Counted from the stretch's first letter, positions 1-8,951 are shown. The stretch: 42,199 bases of DNA from Gemmatimonadaceae bacterium (GCA_025931335.1 JAICNG010000026.1:1-42199); one strand, 5' to 3'. Notes: generated from the sequence alone by a model not told the origin. A program made the numbers and translations.

Positions 1-36
1 ATGGGTAGGGGCAACGGCTGAAGAGGTCAGGGGTAT

Positions 37-112
37 GACGTCAGGGGTCTGACGTCTGAGAACGGCAACGACGTTTCTGACTCCTGACCCCTGACGTCTG
101 ACCCCTGACGTC
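37..112. repeat. Short-word repeat cluster upstream of the S9 peptidase gene
   Basis: The 13-base word GACGTCAGGGGTC at 37-49 recurs in inverted form as GACCCCTGACGTC at 86-98 and again at 100-112. The two downstream copies are a direct tandem with a 14-base period. The segment can fold as a hairpin with either downstream copy. It holds no gene and lies before the S9 peptidase start at 196. It belongs in style with other short-period hairpins in this window; function is unknown. Confidence 0.75.
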
Positions 113-195
113 TGCGGAAGTTGATCGAGCCTTTCCCTCTCCCCTAAAACCAGAATCGCGACCATCTTGGAGGCTCACCGCACAGGGCTGCCTCC

Positions 196-2472
196 ATGCG
201 TATTCTCCTGGTCCCGCTCCTCGCGTTCGCCCTCCCAGCATTCGCGCAGAGCCCCGCGCCCACCCGGCGCCCCATGACCTTCCTCGACATGCAGCACATG
301 CGGCAGGTCGGGTCGCCGGCGCCGAGTCCCGATGGAAAATGGCTGCTTTACACGGTGTCGACGCCGGACTGGAAGGAGGCCAAGCGGCAGACCGACATTC
401 ACGTCGTCTCCCTCGAGCGTGGAGTGTCGACGACGCGCCAGCTCACCTTCACGAAGGACAAGAACGAGACCGCGCCACGCTGGGCGCGCGACGGGTCGTT
501 CTTCGTGTTCGCGTCGAATCGCGATGCGCCGTCCTCGAGCGCGACGCAGAACCAGCTGTATCTCATGCGCCCCGACGGCGGCGAAGCGCGGAAGATTACC
601 GAGGCCAAGGAAGGCGTCTCGACGTTCGCGCTCAGCAAGGATGGGAAGTGGCTGACGTATCGCAGCGGCAAATCCGGTGAAGAGCAGCTGTACCGCCTCC
701 CCATCGCCGGGATCGACACGGCGAAGCCGGATCAGCTCACGAAGCAGGCGACCGGCGTCGGCCTGTGGCAGTGGGCGCCGGACAGCCGCCGTATCTACTT
801 CGTCACCGCCGATACGACCGATCCCGATGAGAAGCTCCGCATCGAGAAAAAGTTCAACGTCTCCATTCGGAACATGGAAACGCCGCGCTCCAGCCTCTGG
901 GCGCTGGACCTCGATCCGGCGAAGACAACGCGCCTCACGCGTGACACGACGATCACCGTCACCGGCTTCGAGATCTCCGACGACGGCAAGTGGATCGCCT
1001 TCCGCGGCACCGCCAGCGACCGCTACAAGCGCAACATCACCGAGCAGAACATCTACGCCGACCAATACCTCCTCGAGGTCGCGACCGGCCAGATCGAGCG
1101 GCTGACCAACAACTCGGAGGTGGGTGAGAGCGTCCCGAGCTTCTCCCCGGACGGGCAGTGGGTGGCCTTCTCGGCGCCTGACGATCTCACGCGCTACAAC
1201 ATGAAGAACCAGCGCGTGTATCTCCGCCGAACGCGCGACCGTGGCGGCCAGTGGCGCAAGCTCGGCGGCTCGTTCGACGGCGATGTGACCGTCGGTTTCT
1301 GGTCGGCCGACGGAAAGACGATCTACTTCAACGAAGGAGTCCGCGCGACGAACCAGCTCCTCGCGCTCGACATCGCGCGCGACCAGGTGCGCCCCGTGAC
1401 GAGCGAGCGCGCTTCCCTCTTCGTGTCTCGCGACGATGACTCGGGCGTGCTGCTCCTCACCTACGCCGACCCGAAGACCCCCTCGACGCTCTTCACCATC
1501 GCGACGCCTGACCAGGCCTCGAAGCGCGCGTCGTGGCGGCAGCTCACCGATCCCAATCCGCAAGTGCGGCAGTTCGCGTTAGGCGAGGAGGAGGAGATCA
1601 CCTGGAAGTCCAAGGACGGCAAGACGGTTGGTGGCGTGCTCGTGAAGCCGGTGGATTACCGGCCCGGGCAACGGTACCCGCTGATCGTGGCCATCCATGG
1701 CGGCCCGGCGTCGGCCGACGTCCTCGGCTTCAACGGCGGCTACGGCTCGCAGGTGTACGCCGGCGCGGGCTACGCCGTCCTGCGCCCGAACTACCGTGGG
1801 TCGACCAACTACGGCGAAGCGCACAAGACGGATATCGTCGGGAATTACTTTCCCCCGGGATTCGACGACATCATGAGCGGCGTCGATCACCTCATTGCGC
1901 AGGGGATCGTCGACTCCACACGGATGGGGGTGCTCGGCTGGAGCGCCGGCGGGCACTGGGCGAACTGGATCCTCACGCACACGGATCGCTTCAAGGCGAT
2001 CAGCTCCGGCGCGGGGACCTCCAACTGGATCTCGATGTACGCGCAGAGCGACGTCCAGCGAAACCGGCAGTTCTACCTCGGCGACAAGCTGCCCTACGAG
2101 AACTTCGACGCCTACTGGGCGCAGTCACCCATTCGCTACATCACTAACGCCAGGACGCCGACGATGATCCACGTCGTGAAGGGCGATCCCCGCGTCCCGA
2201 GTCCGCAGTCGGAGGAGCTGCACATGGCGCTCAAGCGGTTAGGCGTACCGACCGAGCTCTACGTGTATCCTGGCGAAAGCCATGGCATCCCCGATCCGCG
2301 CAACCAGCTCGTGAAATCGACGTCCGAGATGGCGTGGATGGACTACTACGTTCGCGGCAGCGGGCGGAAGTTCGCCTGGCGCGATGTGCTCAAGACGCTC
2401 GAGGACGAAGCCGAGAAGCAGAAGAAGGAGGAGGAAAAGAAGCAGGTCGCGGGAACGGAGGAGAAACCGTAG
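196..2472 (+). CDS. Secreted S9 family (prolyl oligopeptidase-type) serine peptidase
   Basis: 758-residue exported peptidase expected to cleave peptides outside the cytoplasm. Residues 1-18 form a signal peptide ending in an A-x-A type site (ALPAFAQS). The N-terminal two thirds (about 35-430) contain repeated SPDGKW/WSADGK beta-propeller blades (PD40-like) that gate access. The C-terminal alpha/beta-hydrolase domain (about 460-735) has the nucleophile motif GWSAGG (Ser583), with Asp664 in KGDPRVPSPQS and His696 in ESHGIPDP as the likely triad. The last 25 residues are a Lys/Glu-rich tail. ATG 196 is chosen because it gives the signal peptide. No normal Shine-Dalgarno precedes it, but a GGAGG at 169-173 can pair with CCTCC at 191-195 just before the ATG. 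The gene converges on a DUF2911 gene with a hairpin between. Fold and class are certain; substrate is not. Confidence 0.95.
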   Translation: MRILLVPLLAFALPAFAQSPAPTRRPMTFLDMQHMRQVGSPAPSPDGKWLLYTVSTPDWKEAKRQTDIHVVSLERGVSTTRQLTFTKDKNETAPRWARDGSFFVFASNRDAPSSSATQNQLYLMRPDGGEARKITEAKEGVSTFALSKDGKWLTYRSGKSGEEQLYRLPIAGIDTAKPDQLTKQATGVGLWQWAPDSRRIYFVTADTTDPDEKLRIEKKFNVSIRNMETPRSSLWALDLDPAKTTRLTRDTTITVTGFEISDDGKWIAFRGTASDRYKRNITEQNIYADQYLLEVATGQIERLTNNSEVGESVPSFSPDGQWVAFSAPDDLTRYNMKNQRVYLRRTRDRGGQWRKLGGSFDGDVTVGFWSADGKTIYFNEGVRATNQLLALDIARDQVRPVTSERASLFVSRDDDSGVLLLTYADPKTPSTLFTIATPDQASKRASWRQLTDPNPQVRQFALGEEEEITWKSKDGKTVGGVLVKPVDYRPGQRYPLIVAIHGGPASADVLGFNGGYGSQVYAGAGYAVLRPNYRGSTNYGEAHKTDIVGNYFPPGFDDIMSGVDHLIAQGIVDSTRMGVLGWSAGGHWANWILTHTDRFKAISSGAGTSNWISMYAQSDVQRNRQFYLGDKLPYENFDAYWAQSPIRYITNARTPTMIHVVKGDPRVPSPQSEELHMALKRLGVPTELYVYPGESHGIPDPRNQLVKSTSEMAWMDYYVRGSGRKFAWRDVLKTLEDEAEKQKKEEEKKQVAGTEEKP

Positions 2473-2479
2473 CTCCGGG

Positions 2480-2504
2480 CCTGCGCCCCGGTCAGGGGCG
2501 CAGG
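2480..2504. terminator. Hairpin between convergent S9 peptidase and DUF2911 genes
   Basis: A perfect 10-base stem, CCTGCGCCCC at 2480-2489 and GGGGCGCAGG at 2495-2504, with a 5-base loop. It starts 7 bases after the peptidase stop, and the DUF2911 stop codon lies in the loop, so the right arm encodes the last residues of that protein. There is no clear T-run on either side. It most likely ends or protects both transcripts; termination itself is inference. Confidence 0.6.
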
Positions 2505-3661
2505 CGAAATGGCACGGTCATCTCCCGGGTATCCCACGCGATGCGGAGGACGCCCGCCTGCGAGCCCCGCGGCGTGACCTCGATCGTCAGGGCCTCGACC
2601 GGGGTGGCGAGCGTCCTCGTCGTCATCGGGATGCGGGCGAGGTCGTGGCGTGCGTCGTAGTCGGTGCCAGCGATGGGCTCGCCGTCGCGCATTGTCTCGC
2701 GGTTGAGGATGAGGGTCGTGCCCGCGCGAGAGGGGATCGTGAAGAGCGTGTAGCTACCGGCGGGCACCCGGGTGTCCGCGATTTCCAGGTCTCGGTTGGT
2801 GGTCAGCACCGTCGCGTCGTTCGCCCCCGTGCGCCAGACGGTGTCCCACGGCACGATGTCGCCGAAGATCGCGCGCCCACGTGTCCTCGGTCTCGCGTAA
2901 CGAACGGAGATCGTAGCCTCGCCCACGCGGCCCGTCACCGAATCCCGGGGCGACAGTGGTCCCATCGCCTTGCCGCTCGCGTCGAGCGCCGCCCAGGCCC
3001 TCGCGATCTGGTTGACATCCACATCGAGAACACGCTCGACGGAGGTGCCACGCGGTTGGTAGAGCCGCGTGATGCGTCCGGACGCGTCGACGCGAGCGCG
3101 GTAGGTAAGGAATGGCAATCGGAACGTCATTGAATCGGTGCCGACGCGCGTGACGACAACCGGCGATGGATCCCCGCTTGGGTTGACCAGCGTCACCGTC
3201 ATGCTGTCGGCCTTCGTCGAGCGCATGCGCATGGCCGCCAGCTCGTACGCGAGGAAGGATTGCGGCAGCGAGGGAATGGCGCCCGCGCGCGCGGGAACGC
3301 GTCGCGTGCTCGCCGAGTCGCCTCGTCGTTGCTCGACCGTCGCGCTGTCGCCGCTCTTGTAGGAGAGTTGCGTGCTGGCGAGGAGTGGCCCGGCGGGGTT
3401 GTCGATCGAATGATGCATCAGAAAGACCGTCGCGATCTCCCCCGCCGGCGTGAGCTCGAGGTGCGTATGGCGGAAGCTCGTCCGCGGGCTGCGCAGCGCC
3501 TGTTCGACTTGATAGGCGTCCCCCGATCGCGTGAACCGCTCCACCGCCGTCGTGTCGGTGCCGAGCCTGACGATGAATGCGCCGGTGGGTAGGGGGTTCT
3601 GGGCAGCGAGAGCGCACGGCAATACGGCGAGCATTACGAGCACGCGGGGGGCGAGCATCAT
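2492..3661 (-). CDS. Exported DUF2911 domain protein
   Basis: 389 residues. A signal peptide covers about 1-20 (ALAAQ cleavage region). About residues 25-230 hold an unassigned beta-rich N-terminal region. The C-terminal half (about 240-385) has DUF2911 hallmarks: the R-x-R-x-R-G-R-x-I-F-G-D stretch, VPWDTVWRTGAND, and the PAGSYTLFTIPS segment. Biochemical function of DUF2911 is unknown; many such proteins are periplasmic or outer-membrane associated in Bacteroidota-like and Gemmatimonadota-like genomes. The ATG at 3661 is preceded in the next codon by a second in-frame ATG, so the true start may be one codon later. The tail codons form part of the hairpin at 2480-2504. Upstream lies the 379-base inverted-repeat element. 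Confidence 0.85.
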   Translation of the reverse strand: MMLAPRVLVMLAVLPCALAAQNPLPTGAFIVRLGTDTTAVERFTRSGDAYQVEQALRSPRTSFRHTHLELTPAGEIATVFLMHHSIDNPAGPLLASTQLSYKSGDSATVEQRRGDSASTRRVPARAGAIPSLPQSFLAYELAAMRMRSTKADSMTVTLVNPSGDPSPVVVTRVGTDSMTFRLPFLTYRARVDASGRITRLYQPRGTSVERVLDVDVNQIARAWAALDASGKAMGPLSPRDSVTGRVGEATISVRYARPRTRGRAIFGDIVPWDTVWRTGANDATVLTTNRDLEIADTRVPAGSYTLFTIPSRAGTTLILNRETMRDGEPIAGTDYDARHDLARIPMTTRTLATPVEALTIEVTPRGSQAGVLRIAWDTREMTVPFRLRP

Positions 3662-3718
3662 CAGGGGGCTCCGACGGGTGGAATTAGGTTGGGTGACCGG
3701 GGAAGGCTGGAGTCATAC

Positions 3719-4097
3719 CGCAACGAGCCGTGACAGCGTTATCACAGAGGACACCGAGACGGACACAGAGACTCACGGAGGACTTCAACAGCGACAGCTT
3801 TTTCTCGCGTCTCTACGGATCTTCGGGGATGCTCCGAATGCCGGGGCCACGGCCAGCCGCAACTGCCGAATGACCCGAATGACCCGAAGAGCGCACAGCG
3901 CCGTGGCACGCTCCACGCGCGGATGAAGCTCCGAAAGTTCCTTCATTAACACCTCGCGAAGCCAGACTCGCGCGCTCAATCATTCGCGTCATTCGGGTCA
4001 TTCGGCAGTTCCGGCCGCCCGTGGCCGCTTGCGAACCGCAGCCAGGCGTCAGGCAATCCCCAATTCCCCTGTGATAACGCTGTCACGGCTCGTTGCG
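3719..4097. repeat. 379-base non-coding inverted-repeat element
   Basis: The 456-base gap between the DUF2911 and korB genes holds this element. Its ends are a perfect 29-base inverted repeat (3719-3747 with 4069-4097, ending in CGCAACGAGCCG). A second, nested inverted repeat of 28 bases matches at 27 positions (3861-3888 with 3983-4010) and is built from the 9-base word CGAATGACC. Just inside the left end, the word CACxGAG occurs four times (3743, 3752, 3764, 3774). I see no credible gene, no transposase and no clear target duplication. It could be a MITE-like element or a large structured RNA or cruciform; the sequence does not decide. Confidence 0.75.
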
Positions 4098-4117
4098 CCG
4101 AGATGCAAGACTGCCCC

Positions 4118-5173
4118 CTATCGATACTCTTCCTGGAGCGCCTCCAACGCCGCGCTGCCAGGGCACAGCTGCTCGTACGGCACGCCCGTCAACGGCTCGT
4201 CGACGGTTCCATTCACGCTGTGCATGTCGGCTGCACGCTCGTCAATGAACAGCAGGCCGGTCACGACGTCGCCCTGACTCTGCAGCCGGCGAATGTGCGC
4301 GTAGGCGGCGTCACGGTTCGTCGGATCGTAATCCTCACCGACGGCGCGGAACCGCACGACACTTCCATCGTGCATCGTCACCGGCAGTGGCGCGCCAGGC
4401 TCGGCGGCGGCGGCGATCTCGTGCGTGACCGGGATGAAGTCCACCGGCGCGAGCTCGTGGCGGTGGCCTCTCGTGAACCGGTAGCTCTTCGTCGAAGCCT
4501 CGTGGTCGTTGAAGGTCACGCACGGCGAGATGACGTCGACGAGCGCGAAGCCGCGATGGGTGAGCCCGGCCTTGAGGATGGGAACGAGCTGCTTCTTGTC
4601 GCCGGAGAAGCCGCGCGCCACGAACGTCGCACCGAGGGTGATCGCGAGCAGCACGGGATCGATCGGCGGCTGGACGTTGGGCTCACCGCGCTTCGACTTC
4701 GATCCCACGTCCGCGGACGCCGAGAACTGTCCCTTCGTGAGGCCATACACGCCGTTGTTCTCGAGCACGTAGAGCAGATCCACGTTCCGCCGAATCGCGT
4801 GACACAGCTGCCCGAGGCCGATGGAGAGTGAATCGCCGTCGCCGGACACGCCGATGCACACCAGCTCGCGATTCGCCGCGTGCACGCCGCTCGCGACCGC
4901 CGGCATTCGCCCATGCACCGCATTGAACCCGTGCGACTGGCGCATGAAGTAGGCGGTGGTCTTTGACGAGCAGCCGATGCCGCTGAGCTTCGCGGCGCGA
5001 TGCGGCGGCAAGTCGAGCTCCCACACCGCCTGGATGATCGCCGCCGTGATCGAATCGTGCCCACACCCCGCGCAGAGCGTCGACATCCCTCCTTCGTAGT
5101 CGCGCGTCGTGAGGCCGAGCGCGTTGCGCGGCAGGCCGGGGTGGCGGACGGGGGGTTTGGAGATGGAGGTCAT
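4118..5173 (-). CDS. korB: 2-oxoacid:ferredoxin oxidoreductase, beta (TPP-binding) subunit
   Basis: 351-residue catalytic subunit that, with KorA, oxidatively decarboxylates a 2-oxoacid (probably 2-oxoglutarate) to an acyl-CoA using thiamine diphosphate and a low-potential electron acceptor. Visible marks are the iron-sulfur ligands in LCAGCGH and GIGCSSKTT near the N-terminus. The TPP/Mg motif GDGDSLSIG is followed by LENNGVYGLTKGQ. Length is normal for KorB. The start at 5173 overlaps the korA stop as ATGA, so translation is coupled. It is the last gene of the PPK2-flavoprotein-KorA-KorB operon and is followed by the inverted-repeat element. The substrate could also be another 2-oxoacid, because this family is annotated loosely. 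Confidence 0.93.
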   Translation of the reverse strand: MTSISKPPVRHPGLPRNALGLTTRDYEGGMSTLCAGCGHDSITAAIIQAVWELDLPPHRAAKLSGIGCSSKTTAYFMRQSHGFNAVHGRMPAVASGVHAANRELVCIGVSGDGDSLSIGLGQLCHAIRRNVDLLYVLENNGVYGLTKGQFSASADVGSKSKRGEPNVQPPIDPVLLAITLGATFVARGFSGDKKQLVPILKAGLTHRGFALVDVISPCVTFNDHEASTKSYRFTRGHRHELAPVDFIPVTHEIAAAAEPGAPLPVTMHDGSVVRFRAVGEDYDPTNRDAAYAHIRRLQSQGDVVTGLLFIDERAADMHSVNGTVDEPLTGVPYEQLCPGSAALEALQEEYR

Positions 5174-7035
5174 CTGGTGAGCGATTGCGGATTGCGCGGG
5201 TGCCCCCCGGGCAGGGCGGATTGCGTCTGACCAATACGCAATCCGCTATCCGCAGTCCGCAATCCTCCTTTGACTGCTTCAACGATCGGCTCTGCGCTCA
5301 ACGGCACTCCCCCGTAGTCGAGCACCGGCGTCATCTCGTCGCGTGGCTTGCCGGTCTCGATGGCGAGCATCGATCGGAGCTGCGCGTCGCGATTCTGCTC
5401 GACGACGAACAGACGGTCGTGCTCGCCCAGGAAGCGCACGACGTCCGGCCCAAAGGGGAACCCGCGAATGCGCATGTAGTCGATGTCCATCCCATCGGAC
5501 CGCAGATGGTCGACCGCCTCTCGAACCGCCGCGTCGCAGCCGCCGATCGTGATGATGCCGGTACTCGATCCGGCACCACGTCGATCGATCACCGGCTCGG
5601 GGACCGCCTCGGCGGCCTGATTGAGCTTCCGCGCGAGCCGCGCGAGCACTTCGGAGTACGCCGCGGCATCCTCGGTGTAGCCCGCGTGAACGTCGTGGCC
5701 GGAGCCGCGCGTGAAGTACGAGCCGCGCGCGTCGACGCCCGGCAGCGTACGCGCGGCGATCGCGTCTCCATTCTCTCCCATGTACCGGGAGAATCGCGTG
5801 ATCCGCTCCAGCTCCTCCGCGCCTAACACCTTCCCGCGGTCCGGTCGGTAGCTGTCGTCCCAGTGGAGACGCCGGCACATCCAGTCGTTCATCCCGATGT
5901 CGAGGTCCGACGCCACGAACACCGGCGTCTGAAACCGCTCCGCCAGGTCGAACGCGCGCACGGCGAAGGCGAAACACTCCTCGGGGTTCGCCGGAAAGAG
6001 CACGATGTGCTTCGTGTCTCCGTGCGACGCGTACGCGAGCGAGAACAGATCGCCTTGCTGGGTCCGCGTCGGCATGCCGGTCGACGGCCCCACGCGCTGG
6101 ACGTCGAAGAACACGGCGGGAATCTCCGTGTAATAAGCGAGCCCGATGAACTCCTGCATCAGCGAAATGCCCGGTCCGGCCGTCGGCGTGAACGCGCGAG
6201 CCCCCGTCCATCCCGCGCCGACGACCATTCCCGCCGCCGCGAGCTCGTCCTCCGCCTGGAGAATGCAGAACCGCTTGCGCCCGGTCGCCTTGTCGACGCG
6301 ATACCGCTCGCACAGCCCCTTGAACGCTTCCATCAGCGACGTCGCCGGCGTGATCGGATACCACGCCCCCACGGTCGCGCCGGCGAAGAGGCACCCGAGC
6401 GCCGCCGCGGTGTTGCCATCGATGATGATGTAGTCGGCGGTGGCGTCCATGCGCTCGAGGTGAAACGGCAACGGACAGGGGAAGCTCGCTTTCGCGAAGT
6501 CGTAGCCGAGCCGCAGCGCCTTGAAGTTGGAATCGAGGAGCGCAGGTTTACGCCCGAACTGCTCGCGGATCATCCCCTCGACGACGCCCATGTCGATGGC
6601 GAGGAAGGCAACCAGCGCACCGGCGTAGGCGATGTTTCGCATCAGCTGCCGCTCACGGTCTCCCTCGAATGCCTCGCCGCACAGGCGGCCGAACGGAATG
6701 CCTAACAGCGACACGTCCTCGCGCGCCAGCGCCGCGTCCAGCGGCCACGAGGAGTCGTAGAGCAGAAAGCCGGCGGGGCGGATCTCAGCGACGTCTCGGG
6801 CGTAGGTCGCTGGATTGAGCGCCACGACGAGATCGAAGTGCGCCGCTCGGGCCGTGTACCCCTTCCCGTTCACCCGAATCTCGTACCAGGTGGGCAGCCC
6901 CTGGATGTTCGACGGGAACACGTTCTTGCCGGAGACGGGAATCCCCATCCGGAAGATCGCCTGCATGATCAGGGCGTTGGCGCTCGCCGACCCGGTGCCG
7001 TTGACCGTGCCGATCTTGAAGGCGAAATCGTTCAT
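5170..7035 (-). CDS. korA: 2-oxoacid:ferredoxin oxidoreductase, fused gamma-alpha subunit
   Basis: 621 residues. The gamma domain comes first (about 1-190; KIGTVNGTGSASAN, then the NxQGLPTWYE region). The alpha pyrimidine-binding domain follows (from about 200; GAWYPITPATSLMEAF, a YPITP motif, then transketolase C-type sequence to about 590). It forms the heterodimer with KorB. The start overlaps the upstream flavoprotein stop as ATGA and its own stop overlaps the korB start as ATGA. The last 30 or so residues (after VEAVKGG) do not look like family sequence: they are encoded by a GGATTGC-word hairpin (5181-5266), giving LRTADSGLRIG- and RNPQS-like strings. The core enzyme looks intact. Confidence 0.93.
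   Translation of the reverse strand: MNDFAFKIGTVNGTGSASANALIMQAIFRMGIPVSGKNVFPSNIQGLPTWYEIRVNGKGYTARAAHFDLVVALNPATYARDVAEIRPAGFLLYDSSWPLDAALAREDVSLLGIPFGRLCGEAFEGDRERQLMRNIAYAGALVAFLAIDMGVVEGMIREQFGRKPALLDSNFKALRLGYDFAKASFPCPLPFHLERMDATADYIIIDGNTAAALGCLFAGATVGAWYPITPATSLMEAFKGLCERYRVDKATGRKRFCILQAEDELAAAGMVVGAGWTGARAFTPTAGPGISLMQEFIGLAYYTEIPAVFFDVQRVGPSTGMPTRTQQGDLFSLAYASHGDTKHIVLFPANPEECFAFAVRAFDLAERFQTPVFVASDLDIGMNDWMCRRLHWDDSYRPDRGKVLGAEELERITRFSRYMGENGDAIAARTLPGVDARGSYFTRGSGHDVHAGYTEDAAAYSEVLARLARKLNQAAEAVPEPVIDRRGAGSSTGIITIGGCDAAVREAVDHLRSDGMDIDYMRIRGFPFGPDVVRFLGEHDRLFVVEQNRDAQLRSMLAIETGKPRDEMTPVLDYGGVPLSAEPIVEAVKGGLRTADSGLRIGQTQSALPGGHPRNPQSLTR
5181..5266. repeat. GGATTGC-word palindromic repeat, copy 1 (inside korA 3' end)
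   Basis: The left part has GCGATTGCGGATTGCGC (5181-5197) and GCGGATTGCG further in; the right part has TACGCAATCCGC and CAGTCCGCAATCC (to 5266). The arms are imperfect compared with copies 3 and 4. The repeat lies wholly inside the korA reading frame and encodes its last residues, stopping 8 bases before the korB start codon. Confidence 0.8.
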
Positions 7036-8951
7036 CGAGGCGTAAGATCGCCGACTGCGGACTGCCGATCAGAACCACCCACGCGCGCATTCACATCCGC
7101 ACTCCGCAATCCGAAATCCACTCTCCGACCAGCGTACGGAATCAGCAGCTCGAACTCCCGCATGTCCCACGCCGCCGTCGGGCATCGCTCCGCGCACAGG
7201 CCGCAGTGCAGGCACACGTCCTCATCCTTCACCATCACCCGCTGCGTCTGTGGAAGCGCGGCGGATACGTAGATCTCCTGCCTGAGGTTGAGCGCGGGAG
7301 CCGAGAGGCGCGTCCGCAGATCTTCCTCGGGCCCGTCAGTGGTGATCGTGAGGCAGTTGACCGGGCAGACGTCGACGCAGGCGTCGCATTCGATGCACAA
7401 CGGCGCGGTGAAATGCGTCTGAATGTCGCAGTTCAGACATCGCTCCACCTCGTGCGCCGTCTGCTCGGCGGTGAAGCCGAGCTCGACCTCGACGTTCAGC
7501 TTCTGGAAGCGCTGGGTCAGCTCGACGTGCGTCATCGCCGCCCGTGGAGCCGGGCTGTAGTCGTTGCTGTAGCGCCAGGCGTGCATGCCGACCTTGGCGC
7601 TCACGAGATTCATTCCATACGCGGGCCGTTCGGTGAGCGGCACACGCTCGCAATGGTTGTGAATCGAGATCGCGGCCTGGTGCCCGTGCTCCACCGCCCA
7701 GATGATGTTCTCAGGTCCCCAGGCGGCATCGCCACCGAAGAACACACCGGCACGGCTGCACTCCATCGTCATGCGATCGACGATCGGCATTCCGGCGTCG
7801 TTGAACTCGATACCGATGTCCCGCTCGATCCAGGGAAATGCGTTCTCCTGGCCAATGGCGAGGATCACGTCGTCGCAAGGAATCGTGAGCGTGTCGATCA
7901 CCTCGCTCCGCTGCTTTCCATCCGTCTCGGTCCACCGGAGTCGCTCGAACTCCATCCCCGTGAGGCGGCCGTTCTCGATGATGAAGCGCTTGGGAGCGTG
8001 GTTCTCGACGATCTCGACGCCTTCCTCGATGGCGTCATCGAGCTCCCACGGCGATGCCTTGAAGTATTTGCGCGACCGCCGCGCCATCACCTTGATGTCG
8101 CGGCCTCCCAGCCGGCGAGAGCTTCGGCAGCAATCCATGGCCGTGTTGCCGACGCCGATGATCAGGACCCGCTCGCCGATCGACGTCACGTGCTCGAAGT
8201 GCACCGACTCCAGCCATTCGATACCAATGTGGATGCGGTCGGTATCCCAACGGCCCGGAACGTCCAGCTCCTTGCCTTTCGGCGCACCGCTTCCGACGAA
8301 CACCGCGTCGTACCCTTGCGAGAGCAACGCGCGCATGCTGGTGATCGGTGTGCCAAGCCGCAGGTCGACGCCCATGTCGAGGATCATCGCGACTTCTTCG
8401 TCGAGCACATTCGCGGGCAGACGGAAGGCGGGGATGTTGGTGCGCATCAGGCCGCCCGGACGGTCGAGCTTCTCGAACAGGACGCACTGGTAGCCCAGCG
8501 GCATGAGGTCGTTCGCCACGGTCAGCGACGCGGGACCGGCTCCCACCAGCGCGATGCGCTTGCCGTTCTTTTGCGCGGGAATCTGCGGCAGGAACTCGCG
8601 AACGTCGTCTCGGAGATCGGCGGCAACCCGCTTCAATCGACAGATGGCGACCGGCTTTCCATCCACGCGCGTCCGCCGGCACGCGGGCTCACAGGGCCTG
8701 TCACAGGTCCGGCCCAGGATGCCCGGAAACACGTTGGACGCCCGATTCAGCAGGTACGACTCGGTGTAGCGACCCTGCGCGATGAGGCGGATGTACTCCG
8801 GCACGTTCGTGTGCGCCGGACAGCCCCATTGGCAGTCCACCACCTTGTGGTAGTATCGCGGATCCGTGACGTCCGTTGGCTGCACGGTGCCTCGCGGCGT
8901 TATGTCGGTGGCCCTCCCCCGGATGTTCGTGCGCGGACGGGGGAAGCACAA
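7032..8951 (-). CDS. GltD-like FAD/NAD(P) oxidoreductase with two ferredoxin-type 4Fe-4S clusters
   Basis: 639 residues. The N-terminal Cys-rich helical domain (about 35-125; CQWGCPAHTNVPEY, GRTCDRPCEPACR) is of the kind found in glutamate synthase small subunits and NfnB. The FAD-binding motif is GAGPASL and the NAD(P) motif is GVGNTAMDCCRSSRR. The C-terminus carries two 4Fe-4S motifs, CIECDACVDVCPVNC and CLHCGLCAERCPT. In this operon it most likely moves electrons between KorAB and NAD(P)H, taking the place of a separate ferredoxin. The final 25 or so residues come from a repeat (7046-7119). Its stop overlaps the korA start as ATGA. The first 20-30 residues are unlike the family and the true start may lie a little downstream. 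Confidence 0.88.
   Translation of the reverse strand: MCFPRPRTNIRGRATDITPRGTVQPTDVTDPRYYHKVVDCQWGCPAHTNVPEYIRLIAQGRYTESYLLNRASNVFPGILGRTCDRPCEPACRRTRVDGKPVAICRLKRVAADLRDDVREFLPQIPAQKNGKRIALVGAGPASLTVANDLMPLGYQCVLFEKLDRPGGLMRTNIPAFRLPANVLDEEVAMILDMGVDLRLGTPITSMRALLSQGYDAVFVGSGAPKGKELDVPGRWDTDRIHIGIEWLESVHFEHVTSIGERVLIIGVGNTAMDCCRSSRRLGGRDIKVMARRSRKYFKASPWELDDAIEEGVEIVENHAPKRFIIENGRLTGMEFERLRWTETDGKQRSEVIDTLTIPCDDVILAIGQENAFPWIERDIGIEFNDAGMPIVDRMTMECSRAGVFFGGDAAWGPENIIWAVEHGHQAAISIHNHCERVPLTERPAYGMNLVSAKVGMHAWRYSNDYSPAPRAAMTHVELTQRFQKLNVEVELGFTAEQTAHEVERCLNCDIQTHFTAPLCIECDACVDVCPVNCLTITTDGPEEDLRTRLSAPALNLRQEIYVSAALPQTQRVMVKDEDVCLHCGLCAERCPTAAWDMREFELLIPYAGRRVDFGLRSADVNARVGGSDRQSAVGDLTPR
7046..7119. 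repeat. GGATTGC-word palindromic repeat, copy 2 (inside flavoprotein 3' end)
   Basis: A diverged copy. The left part, GATCGCCGACTGCGGACTGC at 7046-7065, opposes CATCCGCACTCCGCAATCC and CGAAATCC up to 7119. It is in frame with the flavoprotein gene and encodes its C-terminal residues (GLRSAD-like string), ending about 10 bases before the korA ATG. Confidence 0.65.

Noticed and set aside
175..1563. Long open frame on the minus strand (462 codons)
   Set aside because: It lies antisense to the S9 peptidase and its product is a low-complexity Arg/Val/Glu-rich string with no motif; a shadow of high-G+C codon bias.
3719..4097. Insertion sequence
   Set aside because: Inverted ends are present but there is no transposase frame and no target-site duplication; kept as an unclassified repeat element.
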